A stretch of DNA of 64,000 nucleotides from Litchfieldia sinesaloumensis (GCF_900156865.1 NZ_LT732529.1:4352870-4416869), one strand, 5' to 3'; positions 54,009 through 62,042 are shown, counted from the first letter of the stretch. The notes: generated by a model not told the origin, from the sequence alone. Numbers and translations: made by a program.

Positions 54009-54035
54009 AAACGATAGTTTAAAAAACGTAATACA
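54009..54035 (+). promoter_or_regulatory. Operator-like site, probable PaaX target (copy 2)
   Basis: AAACGATAGTTTAAAAAA followed by CGTAATACA, 23 of 27 positions identical with the site at 49996 and with the same 9-base distance from the -10. It overlaps the expected start site and ends 15 bases before the paaA ATG. Probably bound by the PaaX-family repressor encoded upstream. Confidence 0.68.
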
Positions 54036-54050
54036 AAGAGGTGTTCATTG

Positions 54051-54992
54051 ATGAGTATAAAAGAAGCTGAGGTATTACAGGAGAAAGTTCAAAATGGATT
54101 TATGGTTGAGCGCATGGAAGATATGAATGACGAATATTTGAAAGCGCTAAAACAAACACTTGCGATTGTAGGAGATACAGAACTTCTTAGCGTCCCACCA
54201 CTATTGACAGTCTACGATCAAGCCCCAAACCTAAACTATAAAATTACCGCACTAGCAGTTATGCAAGATGAAATTGGTCATGCCCATATTGCTTACCGCT
54301 TACTAGAAGACCTCGGTGAGGATACAGAAGAAATGCTCTATCGCCGACCACCGAACCGCTGGAAAAATCCTTATGCATTCGATTTTAAATTAGATAACTG
54401 GGTTGAACTAGGAGTCTTTAACGGTTTGTTTGACCGTTCGGGATATACGCTTTTAGGGGATGCGTATGAACATACTTCATATGGACCTTGGAAACGTGCA
54501 CTAGTAAAGGTTGATAAAGAGGAATTATTCCATCTCCGTAATGGTGAAATCATTATGAAAAATGCGATGAAGAATCCAGAAACGGCAAAGCAGGTACAGG
54601 TCGCAGTTGATTGGATGTTCTTAATGGCACTAGAATTCTTCGGGGTGGCAGATAACTTAAAGAGCCGTTCAGCTCAACTCGATTACAGATTAAAAGGGCG
54701 TAGTAATGATGAACTTAGACAAAAATGGTTATCTACAGCTGTTCCATTCTGTGAATCTATCGGAATTAAAGTCCCAGCACATTACGATGAAGAGCAAGGT
54801 AAATATGTAATCGACGTACCGTTCCCTTGTAAATTTGATCCTGAAAACAAAAAATGGCTTACAGATCAACCAGACACATGGGAAGGGGCAATCGAACGTT
54901 TTAAGCAAAGAGGTCCTCAAAATAAGGAATTTGTTACTCGCATCCAAAAAGGTGCTTGGGAGTTAGAACAAATGAGAGCAGAGGAGGCATAA
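54051..54992 (+). CDS. paaA: Aromatic acyl-CoA oxygenase, catalytic alpha subunit (PaaA-like)
   Basis: Di-iron carboxylate protein of 313 aa, like the catalytic subunit of the phenylacetyl-CoA epoxidase. The ferritin-like bundle shows metal ligand candidates E44, E74 and H77 (MQDEIGHAHIAYR), E119 (NWVELGVF) and E158/H161 (DKEELFHLRNGE). With PaaC it should bind O2 and epoxidise the aromatic ring of an acyl-CoA. ATG 54051 follows AAAGAGGTG with good spacing; a TTG just before it is less likely. First gene of the operon paaA-paaD(N)-paaB-paaC-paaD(C). Substrate could be phenylacetyl-CoA or, given the benzoate genes, benzoyl-CoA. Confidence 0.93.
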   Translation: MSIKEAEVLQEKVQNGFMVERMEDMNDEYLKALKQTLAIVGDTELLSVPPLLTVYDQAPNLNYKITALAVMQDEIGHAHIAYRLLEDLGEDTEEMLYRRPPNRWKNPYAFDFKLDNWVELGVFNGLFDRSGYTLLGDAYEHTSYGPWKRALVKVDKEELFHLRNGEIIMKNAMKNPETAKQVQVAVDWMFLMALEFFGVADNLKSRSAQLDYRLKGRSNDELRQKWLSTAVPFCESIGIKVPAHYDEEQGKYVIDVPFPCKFDPENKKWLTDQPDTWEGAIERFKQRGPQNKEFVTRIQKGAWELEQMRAEEA

Positions 54993-54994
54993 AC

Positions 54995-55327
54995 ATGAGC
55001 GGAATCATCCAAAAAGAGCAAATAACAACTAAGTATTGGGATGCTCTTAAGGAAGTGATGGACCCTGAATTTCCAATAAGTGTTGTGGATATGGGTTTAA
55101 TTTATAACATAACTCAAAATGGAAGTGAATTAGAAGTAGAAATGACGTACACATCTACTGGTTGTGCCTGTATGCAGTGGATTGAAAACGATATCAAAGA
55201 GCGTTTGTTAAAGGAAGAAGAGGTTGAGGATGTAAAAATCCAAGTTGTTTGGGACCCACCTTGGACGACTGCAAACCTTAGTGAAGAAGGGAAAAACAAA
55301 TTAAAGCACTGGGGGGTAAGTTCATGA
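54995..55327 (+). CDS. PaaD N-terminal half: MIP18/DUF59 iron-sulfur assembly domain
   Basis: A 110-aa protein equal to the first part of PaaD. YWDALKEVMDPEFPISVVDMGLIYNI is the DUF59/MIP18 signature (DPE-P, DLG), with STGCACMQWIE carrying two cysteines and VVWDPPWTTANLSEEGKNKL matching PaaD's conserved DPxWTT segment. Such proteins help assemble iron centres of the oxygenase complex. In E. coli PaaD the same chain continues into a C-terminal zinc ribbon; here the chain stops at HWGVSS and the ribbon is encoded separately at 56173. GAGGAGG lies 7 bases before the ATG, two bases after paaA. The four-base overlap ATGA joins it to paaB. Confidence 0.88.
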   Translation: MSGIIQKEQITTKYWDALKEVMDPEFPISVVDMGLIYNITQNGSELEVEMTYTSTGCACMQWIENDIKERLLKEEEVEDVKIQVVWDPPWTTANLSEEGKNKLKHWGVSS

Positions 55328-55548
55328 CAAGAGAAGTAGCAAAAAAACATGATTACCTTCTTCTCACTCGAATCAATCGTGGGGATGAACTTATTCATGT
55401 GGGAACATTCAAAGCGGTTAATGATGACTTAGCTAAAATTTATGCACAGCATATTTACGATGAAGAAGACTGGGTTGAAATGTATGTGGTGAAAAAAGAT
55501 GCACTTGTTAGTGTTCGAAGTCCCGAACCATTATTTGCGAAGGAGTGA
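55324..55548 (+). CDS. paaB: Aromatic acyl-CoA oxygenase small subunit (PaaB-like)
   Basis: A 74-aa protein with the PaaB pattern: a strand YLLLTRINRGDELIHVGTFKA, a helix and VEMYVVKKDALVSVRSPEPLF. It is shorter than the ~95-aa E. coli PaaB, which has an extra C-terminal tail. PaaB bridges PaaA-PaaC units in the epoxidase. Starts within the stop of the upstream gene (ATGA). Confidence 0.85.
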   Translation: MTREVAKKHDYLLLTRINRGDELIHVGTFKAVNDDLAKIYAQHIYDEEDWVEMYVVKKDALVSVRSPEPLFAKE

Positions 55549-55553
55549 GACAG

Positions 55554-56183
55554 ATGACTAAGGAACATATTTCGTTAATCGAACTTGGCGAAACAATTGC
55601 TGATAACAAGTTTATTTTAGGGGATCGATTAGTTGAAGTTGGTATTAGTGGTCCTAATTTGGAAGCAACGCTTTCATCAATTGCGATGGCTCAGCAGGAA
55701 CTTGGCCATTCAAGACTTCTTTACCGCTGGGTATCAGATTTAACGGGGGTCAAACAAGAAGTTAAGCATCAGACTGGTAAAGCCTTCCGACAGAACGTTG
55801 AAATTGGAAACTGGATTGAACTTATTGCGGGACTATACGTAACGAATGTAGCTGTTGATCTTGTGATGAGAGCGATGATTGAAGCAAACAATCCAAATGT
55901 GAATCCTCCTTTTACAAAGTTGCTTAAAGAACAGCAAGAGCATCTAATTTATTCTGAGAATTGGTGTGAGCAGCTTTTACTTGATAAGGGTTCCATTCCA
56001 AGAAGATGCCGTGAAGCCATTACAAAAACGGCACAAGAAGCCAAGGAATGGTTGATTAAGGTAGAAAATGATATGTATCTCGTCACAGAAAACATCATCC
56101 CAAAGGATGCGAGATTAGTAGAGAAATTCGATACCGCAGTTGAAGGTTTCTCAAAGGATGTGGCGAAACAAAATGTCGGCTAA
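55554..56183 (+). CDS. paaC: Aromatic acyl-CoA oxygenase structural subunit (PaaC-like)
   Basis: A 209-aa ferritin-like helical protein that pairs with PaaA in the epoxidase. Segments IAMAQQELGHSRLLYRWVSDL (residues ~42-62) and EQQEHLIYSENWCEQLLL resemble the metal-site helices of PaaA, although PaaC proteins do not normally carry the active iron pair. Shorter than the ~248-aa E. coli PaaC. ATG 55554 with AAGGAG 8 bases upstream is used; an in-frame GTG at 55545 overlaps that site. Overlaps the next gene by 11 bases. Confidence 0.88.
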   Translation: MTKEHISLIELGETIADNKFILGDRLVEVGISGPNLEATLSSIAMAQQELGHSRLLYRWVSDLTGVKQEVKHQTGKAFRQNVEIGNWIELIAGLYVTNVAVDLVMRAMIEANNPNVNPPFTKLLKEQQEHLIYSENWCEQLLLDKGSIPRRCREAITKTAQEAKEWLIKVENDMYLVTENIIPKDARLVEKFDTAVEGFSKDVAKQNVG

Positions 56184-56337
56184 TCAAGAGAATGTTGAAT
56201 GTTCATTTTGTTCATCTGAGAATGTTAAGAAGATTTCCTCCTTTGGTACAGCCCAATTAGTTAGGCAATACTATTGTAATGAGTGTAAAAGTGTATTCGA
56301 ATACATTCGCTGGCAAAAGGAACAAGGTGCTAAGTAG
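56173..56337 (+). CDS. PaaD C-terminal half: zinc-ribbon protein
   Basis: A 54-aa protein with two CxxC pairs, VECSFCSS and YYCNECKSVFEYIRW. It matches the C-terminal tail of E. coli PaaD, where CPRC, SEFGSTACKALYRC and CxxC...FDYFK follow each other: here SSFGTAQLVRQYYCNEC and FEYIRW. Thus PaaD is divided between this gene and the one at 54995, with paaB and paaC between them. Start uncertain: ATG 56173 (within the paaC end) or ATG 56158; neither has a strong site, so translational coupling to paaC is likely. Confidence 0.82.
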   Translation: MSANQENVECSFCSSENVKKISSFGTAQLVRQYYCNECKSVFEYIRWQKEQGAK

Positions 56338-56412
56338 AATGCGTGTTCAAAAAGGATGATGAAAGAACGATGTTAGAGTTTTTGAACATCCTCTAGAAAG
56401 GATCGAAAATAC

Positions 56413-57273
56413 ATGCAGCATATCCAAAAAGTAGGAGTCATCGGTTCAGGAACCATGGGTGCAGGGATTGCTCAACTACTCGTTCAAAATGGCTACCCTG
56501 TCATTCTCTTCGATATCGATGAAAAAGCAGTAACACGTGCAAAAGAAACAATAGAATCAAAGTTAGATAGATTGGTAGCTAAAGGAAAGATTAGTACTAC
56601 TTCCTCTGAACAAGCAAAAAAGGATTTGGATGTGACAACGGATATGGCCTCTTTTGCACAATGCCAATTGGTAATTGAGGCTGCGCCCGAAAGGCTTGAA
56701 ATTAAACGGTCAATCTTTTCACAACTAGAAGAAATCTGTACGAAAGATTCGATTTTGGCATCGAATACTTCCTCACTTTCGATAACAGAAATCTCTGGTC
56801 AAAGCGCGAATCCTGAGCGAATCGCAGGTTTACATTTTTTCAATCCGGCGCCAATTATGCCGCTTGTAGAAGTGGTAAAAGGGTTAAAAACAGCTTCCTC
56901 AACTGTTGAAACTCTTGTACAATTTGCCAATGAAATCAATAAGAACCCAGTAGTGTGTAAGGATACTCCAGGTTTTATCGTGAATCGAGTAGCACGACCT
57001 TTTTACAATGAAGCTCTTCGGATTATGAATGATAAAATCGCGTCAGTTGAACAAATTGACCGAATCATGAAACGAGCAGGTAATTTTAAAATGGGTCCGT
57101 TTGAATTACAGGATTTGATTGGGATCGATATCAATTTTGCTACCACAAAATCGGTATATGAAGGCTTTCATGGAGAGAGTAGATTCCGCCCACATTATTA
57201 CCAGGAACGCATGGTGCAATCAGGGAGTCTCGGAAGAAAAACGAAAGGAGGGTTCTACGAATATGACAACTAA
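56413..57273 (+). CDS. paaH: 3-hydroxyacyl-CoA dehydrogenase (PaaH-like)
   Basis: NAD-dependent 3-hydroxyacyl-CoA dehydrogenase of 286 aa, probably oxidising 3-hydroxyadipyl-CoA to 3-oxoadipyl-CoA. NAD site GSGTMG at residues 11-16, NTSSLSITEI (118-127), catalytic H141 in LHFFNPAPIMPLVEV and E153. The C-terminal domain has DTPGFIVNRV and GPFELQDLIGID. E. coli PaaH (~475 aa) has an extra domain; here that part may correspond to the separate next gene. Ribosome site AAAGGA is ~11 bases upstream. Overlaps the next gene by 11 bases. Confidence 0.92.
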   Translation: MQHIQKVGVIGSGTMGAGIAQLLVQNGYPVILFDIDEKAVTRAKETIESKLDRLVAKGKISTTSSEQAKKDLDVTTDMASFAQCQLVIEAAPERLEIKRSIFSQLEEICTKDSILASNTSSLSITEISGQSANPERIAGLHFFNPAPIMPLVEVVKGLKTASSTVETLVQFANEINKNPVVCKDTPGFIVNRVARPFYNEALRIMNDKIASVEQIDRIMKRAGNFKMGPFELQDLIGIDINFATTKSVYEGFHGESRFRPHYYQERMVQSGSLGRKTKGGFYEYDN

Positions 57274-58012
57274 ATCGGTCATCATTGCAGGCGATAATTT
57301 ACTCGCAAAGGAACTCTCCAAATCCTTTCGAGACCATCCGCATGTTCAAGTAGTAGATGAGCAGTTACGAAATGTCCAAGTAGATGTTGTGATTGAAACG
57401 ACTAATCTTGACAAGGAAGAAAAGAAACGTAGACTCCAAGAAATTGAGGCAAGTGTATCACCAACTACCTTAATTTTATCAACGACTCTTAGTGTCACTG
57501 CGACTGAGGTTGCTTCGTGGTTAACCACCCCTGAAAGAGTAGTAGGGTTTGGAACCTTTGCGAATTTTAAAGAAGGTAGTCTGATCGAGGTATCATTGCC
57601 ATTACAAGCTGATCGAGATTATATAAATCAGGCTGCGACAATTTTTTCATTGATCAATCAGGAAGTAGAGCTTGTGGAGGATGAAGTAGGCCTCGTTTTC
57701 CCAAGAATTTTATCAATGATTATTAATGAGGCGGCCTATGCATTAACAGAGCAAACCGCAGAAGCGCAAAGCATAGATATCGCTATGAAAAAAGGTACCA
57801 ATTATCCAAAGGGTCCACTTGAGTGGGCAGCTGAAATTGGACTTGATGATATTTATGCAGTATTAAGTGGCTTGTATCGTGAGTTAGGTGAAGAACGTTA
57901 TCGTCCTGCACCACTAATTCGCAAGCTTGTATACGCAGGCTGGATCGGCGGAGAGACCGATAAATGTTTCTACCATTATAAAAAGCAATCAAATAAGGAG
58001 CTTTCAGTATGA
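57263..58012 (+). CDS. Degenerate 3-hydroxyacyl-CoA dehydrogenase paralogue
   Basis: A 249-aa relative of the preceding PaaH-like enzyme. Aligned to it, the NAD motif GSGTMG is GDNLLA (residues 10-15), and HFFNPAP around the catalytic His reads GTFANFK, so the His is Gly97; the Glu survives as E109 in SLIEV. The C-terminal domain is well kept ([35 protein letters not shown]). Activity as a dehydrogenase is therefore unlikely; it may be a structural partner or bind the acyl-CoA. ATG 57263 lies just after AAAGGAGGG. Thiolase start overlaps its stop (ATGA). Confidence 0.82.
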   Translation: MTTKSVIIAGDNLLAKELSKSFRDHPHVQVVDEQLRNVQVDVVIETTNLDKEEKKRRLQEIEASVSPTTLILSTTLSVTATEVASWLTTPERVVGFGTFANFKEGSLIEVSLPLQADRDYINQAATIFSLINQEVELVEDEVGLVFPRILSMIINEAAYALTEQTAEAQSIDIAMKKGTNYPKGPLEWAAEIGLDDIYAVLSGLYRELGEERYRPAPLIRKLVYAGWIGGETDKCFYHYKKQSNKELSV

Positions 58013-59208
58013 GAGAAGCGGTCATAATTGATGCTGTTCGAACACCAATTGGTAAGCTAAACGGATCACTTACAAGCATAAGACCAGACGATCTAGCTGG
58101 TCATGCAATAAAGCAGTTAATGTCACGTGTAGATCTCGATTCATCACTCGTTGAAGATGTGTTATTCGGGTGTGCAAACCAAGCTGGTGAAGATAATCGG
58201 AATGTAGCAAGAATGGGCTTGCTCCTCGCTGGGCTACCCGTTTCAATACCAGGAGTAACGGTGAACCGCTTATGCGGTTCAGGATTAGAGGCTGTAAATC
58301 AAGCAGCTGTAGCAATTAAATCCGGTTTAGGTGATGTTTTCATTGCAGGTGGTACGGAAAGTATGACCCGTGCACCATACGTGATGATGAAACCTCATGT
58401 AACAAATGCAAAAGGGAATCAAACCTTACATGACACGATGCTCGGCTGGCGTCTGGTAAATCCAGTGATGAATGAAATGTATCCCCCAATCAGTTTGGGT
58501 GAAACCGCTGAAAATATAGCAGAGAAATATGGTATTTCAAGAGTAGAACAAGATGAACTTGCTCTTAGGAGTCAACAAAGGTATGCAGCAGCACTTCAAT
58601 GTGGGAGATTCAATGATGAAATTGTGCCAATTGAAATTCCACAAAGAAAAGGAGACCCTCTCCTTTTTAAGGAAGACGAACATGCTAGACCAGAGACGAC
58701 ACTAGAAACACTGTCAAAGCTACGACCTGTTTTCCGTAAGAATGGGACGGTTACTGCTGGGAACTCATCAGGAATAAATGATGGCTCAAGTGCTATTCTC
58801 GTGATGGAAAAAGAACTGGCAGAAAGACTAGGATTAAAACCAATTGCTCGAGTGGTAACATCTGCAGTAAGTGGTGTACATCCTGACTATATGGGAATTG
58901 GTCCAGTCCCAGCAACAAGAAAGGCATTGCAAAGAGCAGGTCTAACTGTTAAGGATCTCGATTTAATAGAAATAAATGAAGCATTTGCAGCACAATCTGT
59001 TGCTTGTATTAAAGAACTTGAGCTAGATATGGAAAAAGTAAATGTCAACGGCGGTGCGATAGCATTGGGGCACCCATTAGGCTGTAGCGGTGCTCGAATT
59101 GTAACAACACTAGTTCATGAGATGCAAAAGCGTGATGTACGATATGGGCTAGCAACGATGTGTATTGGTGTTGGTCAAGGAATCGCAACGATAATTGAAA
59201 AAATGTAG
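58009..59208 (+). CDS. paaJ: Acetyl-CoA acyltransferase, probable 3-oxoadipyl-CoA thiolase
   Basis: A 399-aa thiolase. Catalytic Cys89 in [13 protein letters not shown]355 in [10 protein letters not shown] and C385 in CIGVGQG are all present. Early [14 protein letters not shown] fits the PcaF/PaaJ group that splits 3-oxoadipyl-CoA into succinyl-CoA and acetyl-CoA, the end of the aromatic route. AAGGAG precedes the ATG, which overlaps the upstream stop. Confidence 0.92.
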   Translation: MREAVIIDAVRTPIGKLNGSLTSIRPDDLAGHAIKQLMSRVDLDSSLVEDVLFGCANQAGEDNRNVARMGLLLAGLPVSIPGVTVNRLCGSGLEAVNQAAVAIKSGLGDVFIAGGTESMTRAPYVMMKPHVTNAKGNQTLHDTMLGWRLVNPVMNEMYPPISLGETAENIAEKYGISRVEQDELALRSQQRYAAALQCGRFNDEIVPIEIPQRKGDPLLFKEDEHARPETTLETLSKLRPVFRKNGTVTAGNSSGINDGSSAILVMEKELAERLGLKPIARVVTSAVSGVHPDYMGIGPVPATRKALQRAGLTVKDLDLIEINEAFAAQSVACIKELELDMEKVNVNGGAIALGHPLGCSGARIVTTLVHEMQKRDVRYGLATMCIGVGQGIATIIEKM

Positions 59209-59225
59209 GGAGTGAAAAAACATCT

Positions 59226-60710
59226 ATGGTGGAGTTAAAAGAAACGTACCAACTGTTGATCAATGGAGAATACTCGAATAGTAGCAATAATGAATTTACA
59301 GAAACCTATAACCCTGCAACTGGTGAAGTAATTGCGAAAGTGGCTAAAGCGACAAAGGAAGATGTGGACCGTGCAGTTGACGCTGCTAGGAACGCATTTG
59401 AAAATGGGAAATGGCCTAAAATGCCCCAAGCACGAAGAGCGAGGGTGCTAAACAAAATTGCTGAAATTATGCGTGAGCGCTTTAATGATCTTGTTGAAGC
59501 AGAAGTATTAAATAGTGGAAAAACGGTTGCTGCTGCAAAGGGGCAAATCGGCCAAGCGATTGAGGACTTTGAATTTTATGCAGGCGCGATTACAACCTTT
59601 GGAGGGCGCACAAATCCAGTTCCGAATGGATTTTTTAACTATACAGTAAAAGAACCAGTAGGGGTGTGCGCGCAAATCATCCCGTGGAATTACCCATTAA
59701 TGATGGCTGCTTGGAAGATTGCACCTGCTATTGCTGCTGGATGCCCGGTTATTCTAAAGCCAGCCTCACATACGCCAATCACAGCTTATATGCTTGCTGA
59801 CATCTGCCATGAAGCTGGAGTGCCAGCGGGTGTAGTAAATGTCATAACAGGCAGTGGTTCCGTAATTGGTCCATACTTAACGACTCACCCTGGTGTTGAT
59901 AAAGTAGCCTTTACAGGTGAAACAGAAACTGGTAAAGACATTATGGCAAAAGCATCAACAAATTTAAAGCGTGTGACCTTAGAACTGGGGGGGAAATCTC
60001 CAAATATCGTATTCGATGATGCGGATATCGATGGTGCAGTAGTGGGGTCTATTTATGGAATCTTCTACAATACAGGTCAATCCTGTGAAGCACGTTCAAG
60101 GCTATTTGTACACGAAAATATTTACGATGAATTTGTCGAAAAATTTATCGAAAAAGCAAAAAAACTAAAGGTTGGTGATCCTTTTGATAAGGAAACACAT
60201 ATGGGCGCCCTTATTTCCAAAGACCATGAGGAAGTTGTTGATGGATATGTAAAATTGGCAATTGAAGAGGGTGGAGAAATTCTCTATGGAGGAAAAAGAC
60301 CAGAAGGTGGCGAATACGAAAAAGGATACTGGTATTTACCAACCGTCATAGGAAATGTCACTAACGATATGCGAATTTCCCAAGAGGAAGTCTTTGGTCC
60401 TGTAGTCGTTATCATGAAGTTTAAAGATGAGGAAGAAGTAATAAAGCAATCCAATGATTCCATCTTTGGACTTGGTTCGGCAGTATGGACAAAAGATCAC
60501 GGAAGAGCACACCGCGTTGCAGAAGGAATTCGTGCAGGTATTGTGATGGTGAATTGTCCAATCTCAGCCTTCCCAGGCACACCATTTGGTGGCTATAAGC
60601 AGTCAGGTTTTGGAAGAGAGTTAAGTATTGAGACACTAGATCTTTACACTGAAACAAAGAGTGTTGTCTCATATAATGGGGAACGTCCGTTAAATCTTTT
60701 CAGAATATAA
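59226..60710 (+). CDS. NAD(P)-dependent aldehyde dehydrogenase
   Basis: A 494-aa aldehyde dehydrogenase. PWNYP with N155, E253 in LELGGKSPN and catalytic C287 in NTGQSCEARS are all intact; FGGYKQSGFGRE near the end is typical of betaine-/phenylacetaldehyde-type enzymes. It is not a PaaZ fusion: the hydratase domain is missing and the sequence belongs to the ordinary ALDH group. In this operon it could oxidise the ring-opened semialdehyde (the PaaZ/BoxD job), or an aromatic aldehyde such as benzaldehyde. Start ATG 59226; GGGAG lies 13 bases upstream. Confidence 0.9.
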   Translation: MVELKETYQLLINGEYSNSSNNEFTETYNPATGEVIAKVAKATKEDVDRAVDAARNAFENGKWPKMPQARRARVLNKIAEIMRERFNDLVEAEVLNSGKTVAAAKGQIGQAIEDFEFYAGAITTFGGRTNPVPNGFFNYTVKEPVGVCAQIIPWNYPLMMAAWKIAPAIAAGCPVILKPASHTPITAYMLADICHEAGVPAGVVNVITGSGSVIGPYLTTHPGVDKVAFTGETETGKDIMAKASTNLKRVTLELGGKSPNIVFDDADIDGAVVGSIYGIFYNTGQSCEARSRLFVHENIYDEFVEKFIEKAKKLKVGDPFDKETHMGALISKDHEEVVDGYVKLAIEEGGEILYGGKRPEGGEYEKGYWYLPTVIGNVTNDMRISQEEVFGPVVVIMKFKDEEEVIKQSNDSIFGLGSAVWTKDHGRAHRVAEGIRAGIVMVNCPISAFPGTPFGGYKQSGFGRELSIETLDLYTETKSVVSYNGERPLNLFRI

Positions 60711-60751
60711 TTTATATAAATAATTTTTAGATAAATTGGAGGAATGTAAAA

Positions 60752-61546
60752 ATGTCAATTAATTTAGAGACAAAAACTCTTACTGTCAAAAAAGCAGATG
60801 GTATCGCTGAAGTTCACATTCATGTTAACAAAACAAATTCTTATGACCTAGATTATTACAAAGAATTAAATGCGGCTATCGATGATATCCGTTTTGACAA
60901 TGACATTAAAGTAGTTGTGTTAATGAGTGATATGCCAAAATTCTTCTCAGCAGGAGCAAATATCAATTTCTTAAAATCTGCTGAGCCACGCTTTAAAACG
61001 CAGTTCTGCTTATTCTGTAATGAAACACTAGATAAGATTGCGCGTTCGCCACAAATCTGGATTGCTTGCTTAGAGGGTCACACAGTTGGTGGTGGTTTAG
61101 AAATGGCTCTAGCTTGTGATTTGCGTTTCATGGGGGAGCAAGCAGGTAAAATTGGACTTCCAGAAGTTTCACTAGGTGTATTAGCGGGTACTGGTGGTAC
61201 ACAGCGTCTTGCTCGCCAGGTTGGACATTCTAAAGCGCTAGACTTGAATCTTACAGGTGAAACGTTATCACCACAAGAAGCATTAGATATTAAACTTGTC
61301 GATCGCATTTTCCCACAGGAAGAAACGAGAGCCAAAACGTTAGAGTATGCACAGAAGATTGCAAACAGCGCTACTTATGCTACATCTAACATTAAGTTAT
61401 CAATTATGAACGGTAAAGAAATGCCACTTAATGTAGCGATCCGTTATGAGGGCGAACTTCAAAATCTATTATTCCGTTCACAAGATGCACAAGAAGGGTT
61501 AAGTGCATTCATTGAAAAGCGTGAGCCAAATTGGCAAGGTAAGTAA
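60752..61546 (+). CDS. Enoyl-CoA hydratase/isomerase (copy 2)
   Basis: A 264-aa crotonase nearly the same as the copy at 50045: from residue ~7 on, only about a dozen substitutions (for example S/N, A/V, D/E, I/L), all conservative, and the nucleotide sequence is also highly similar. Both catalytic Glu (GGGLEMALACD and GLPEVSLGV) are present. It is the last gene of the paa operon, 41 bases after the aldehyde dehydrogenase, with TTGGAGGAA before the ATG, so it is under the paaA promoter. The two copies may give different timing of the same activity. Confidence 0.92.
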   Translation: MSINLETKTLTVKKADGIAEVHIHVNKTNSYDLDYYKELNAAIDDIRFDNDIKVVVLMSDMPKFFSAGANINFLKSAEPRFKTQFCLFCNETLDKIARSPQIWIACLEGHTVGGGLEMALACDLRFMGEQAGKIGLPEVSLGVLAGTGGTQRLARQVGHSKALDLNLTGETLSPQEALDIKLVDRIFPQEETRAKTLEYAQKIANSATYATSNIKLSIMNGKEMPLNVAIRYEGELQNLLFRSQDAQEGLSAFIEKREPNWQGK

Positions 61547-61609
61547 TCGGATTTCTATGTGAAAAAATGACCCATGGCGCGAAGGCCATCCTACCATTTT
61601 GCTCTATAA

Positions 61610-61625
61610 CACTATATTCATAGTG
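61610..61625. repeat. Short palindrome, left copy of a flanking pair
   Basis: CACTATATTCATAGTG, a palindrome with 6-bp arms, followed by CTAATA. A close relative lies at 61916. The two copies flank the GC-rich element at 61692-61818. Confidence 0.5.
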
Positions 61626-61691
61626 CTAATAATTATAAATGTAGACAGTATTGTAATTATTGTATCTTTTCTAGAAATACTAGAATTTTAA

Positions 61692-61818
61692 TTGATTGTA
61701 GCGTAAGGCGGCGACTCCAGCGGGAAAAGCGTGAGACTTGAGACCCCGCACGTAGCAGAGCGCAGGAGGAGGCTCAAGCCACGCCCGCGGAAAGCGTCCG
61801 CCTGAAGTGGAAATCAAC
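61692..61818. repeat. GC-rich palindromic extragenic repeat (Bacillaceae type)
   Basis: A ~127-base GC-rich island in an AT-rich gap. The ends pair: TTGATT with AATCAA, AGGCGG with CCGCCT, then CAGCGGG with CCCGCGG in part and CTTGAG with CTCAAG inside. The words GGCGACTCC.GCGGGA, GAGACCCCGC and CCCGCGGAAAGCG match, from memory, a dispersed non-coding repeat common in Bacillus and relatives. It lies between hydratase copy 2 and the ligase gene and may act as a transcript end or mobile miniature element. Confidence 0.75.
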
Positions 61819-61915
61819 CTTTGAAAAAGCAACAATGTATAAGAAAAGAGCTTAAAAATAAAAATCTCTGAATAGTATCAAATTAATAGATTCCATTCTT
61901 CATTACGGCTTATAA

Positions 61916-61933
61916 GCACTATATTTACAGTGC
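61916..61933. repeat. Short palindrome, right copy of a flanking pair
   Basis: GCACTATATTTACAGTGC, arms of seven bases with one mismatch, followed by CAATA. It shares CACTATATT-A-AGTGC-AATA with the copy at 61610, in the same orientation about 306 bases away. Confidence 0.5.
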
Positions 61934-61968
61934 CAATATCAAATATCAACTATGAATTACTCCAGAAA

Positions 61969-61994
61969 AGTGGAGGTAGTCATGTACCTCCACT
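61969..61994 (+). promoter_or_regulatory. Perfect hairpin upstream of the ligase gene
   Basis: AGTGGAGGTA pairs perfectly with TACCTCCACT around GTCATG, 48 bases before the ligase GTG. No T-run follows. A TATAAT lies at 62013 but lacks a good -35. It could be an attenuator, a terminator remnant or a regulator site; its sequence does not match the operator found at paaA. Confidence 0.4.
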
Positions 61995-62042
61995 ATCTTA
62001 AATTTTACTATCTATAATAAGAGATAGGTAAGGAGGAAAAGT

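Noticed and set aside
54051-56337. BoxAB-type benzoyl-CoA epoxidase
   Set aside because: BoxB is a single ~475-aa di-iron protein and BoxA an iron-sulfur flavoprotein; here there are small PaaA/B/C-like subunits instead, and no BoxC-length (~550 aa) hydratase.
59226-60710. PaaZ bifunctional ring-opening enzyme
   Set aside because: Only an ordinary 494-aa aldehyde dehydrogenase is present, with no C-terminal MaoC-type hydratase domain; PaaZ is ~680 aa.
61555-61590. Terminator after hydratase copy 2
   Set aside because: ATGGC/GCCAT around GCGAAG is only 5 bp and no T-run follows, so it is not a convincing terminator.
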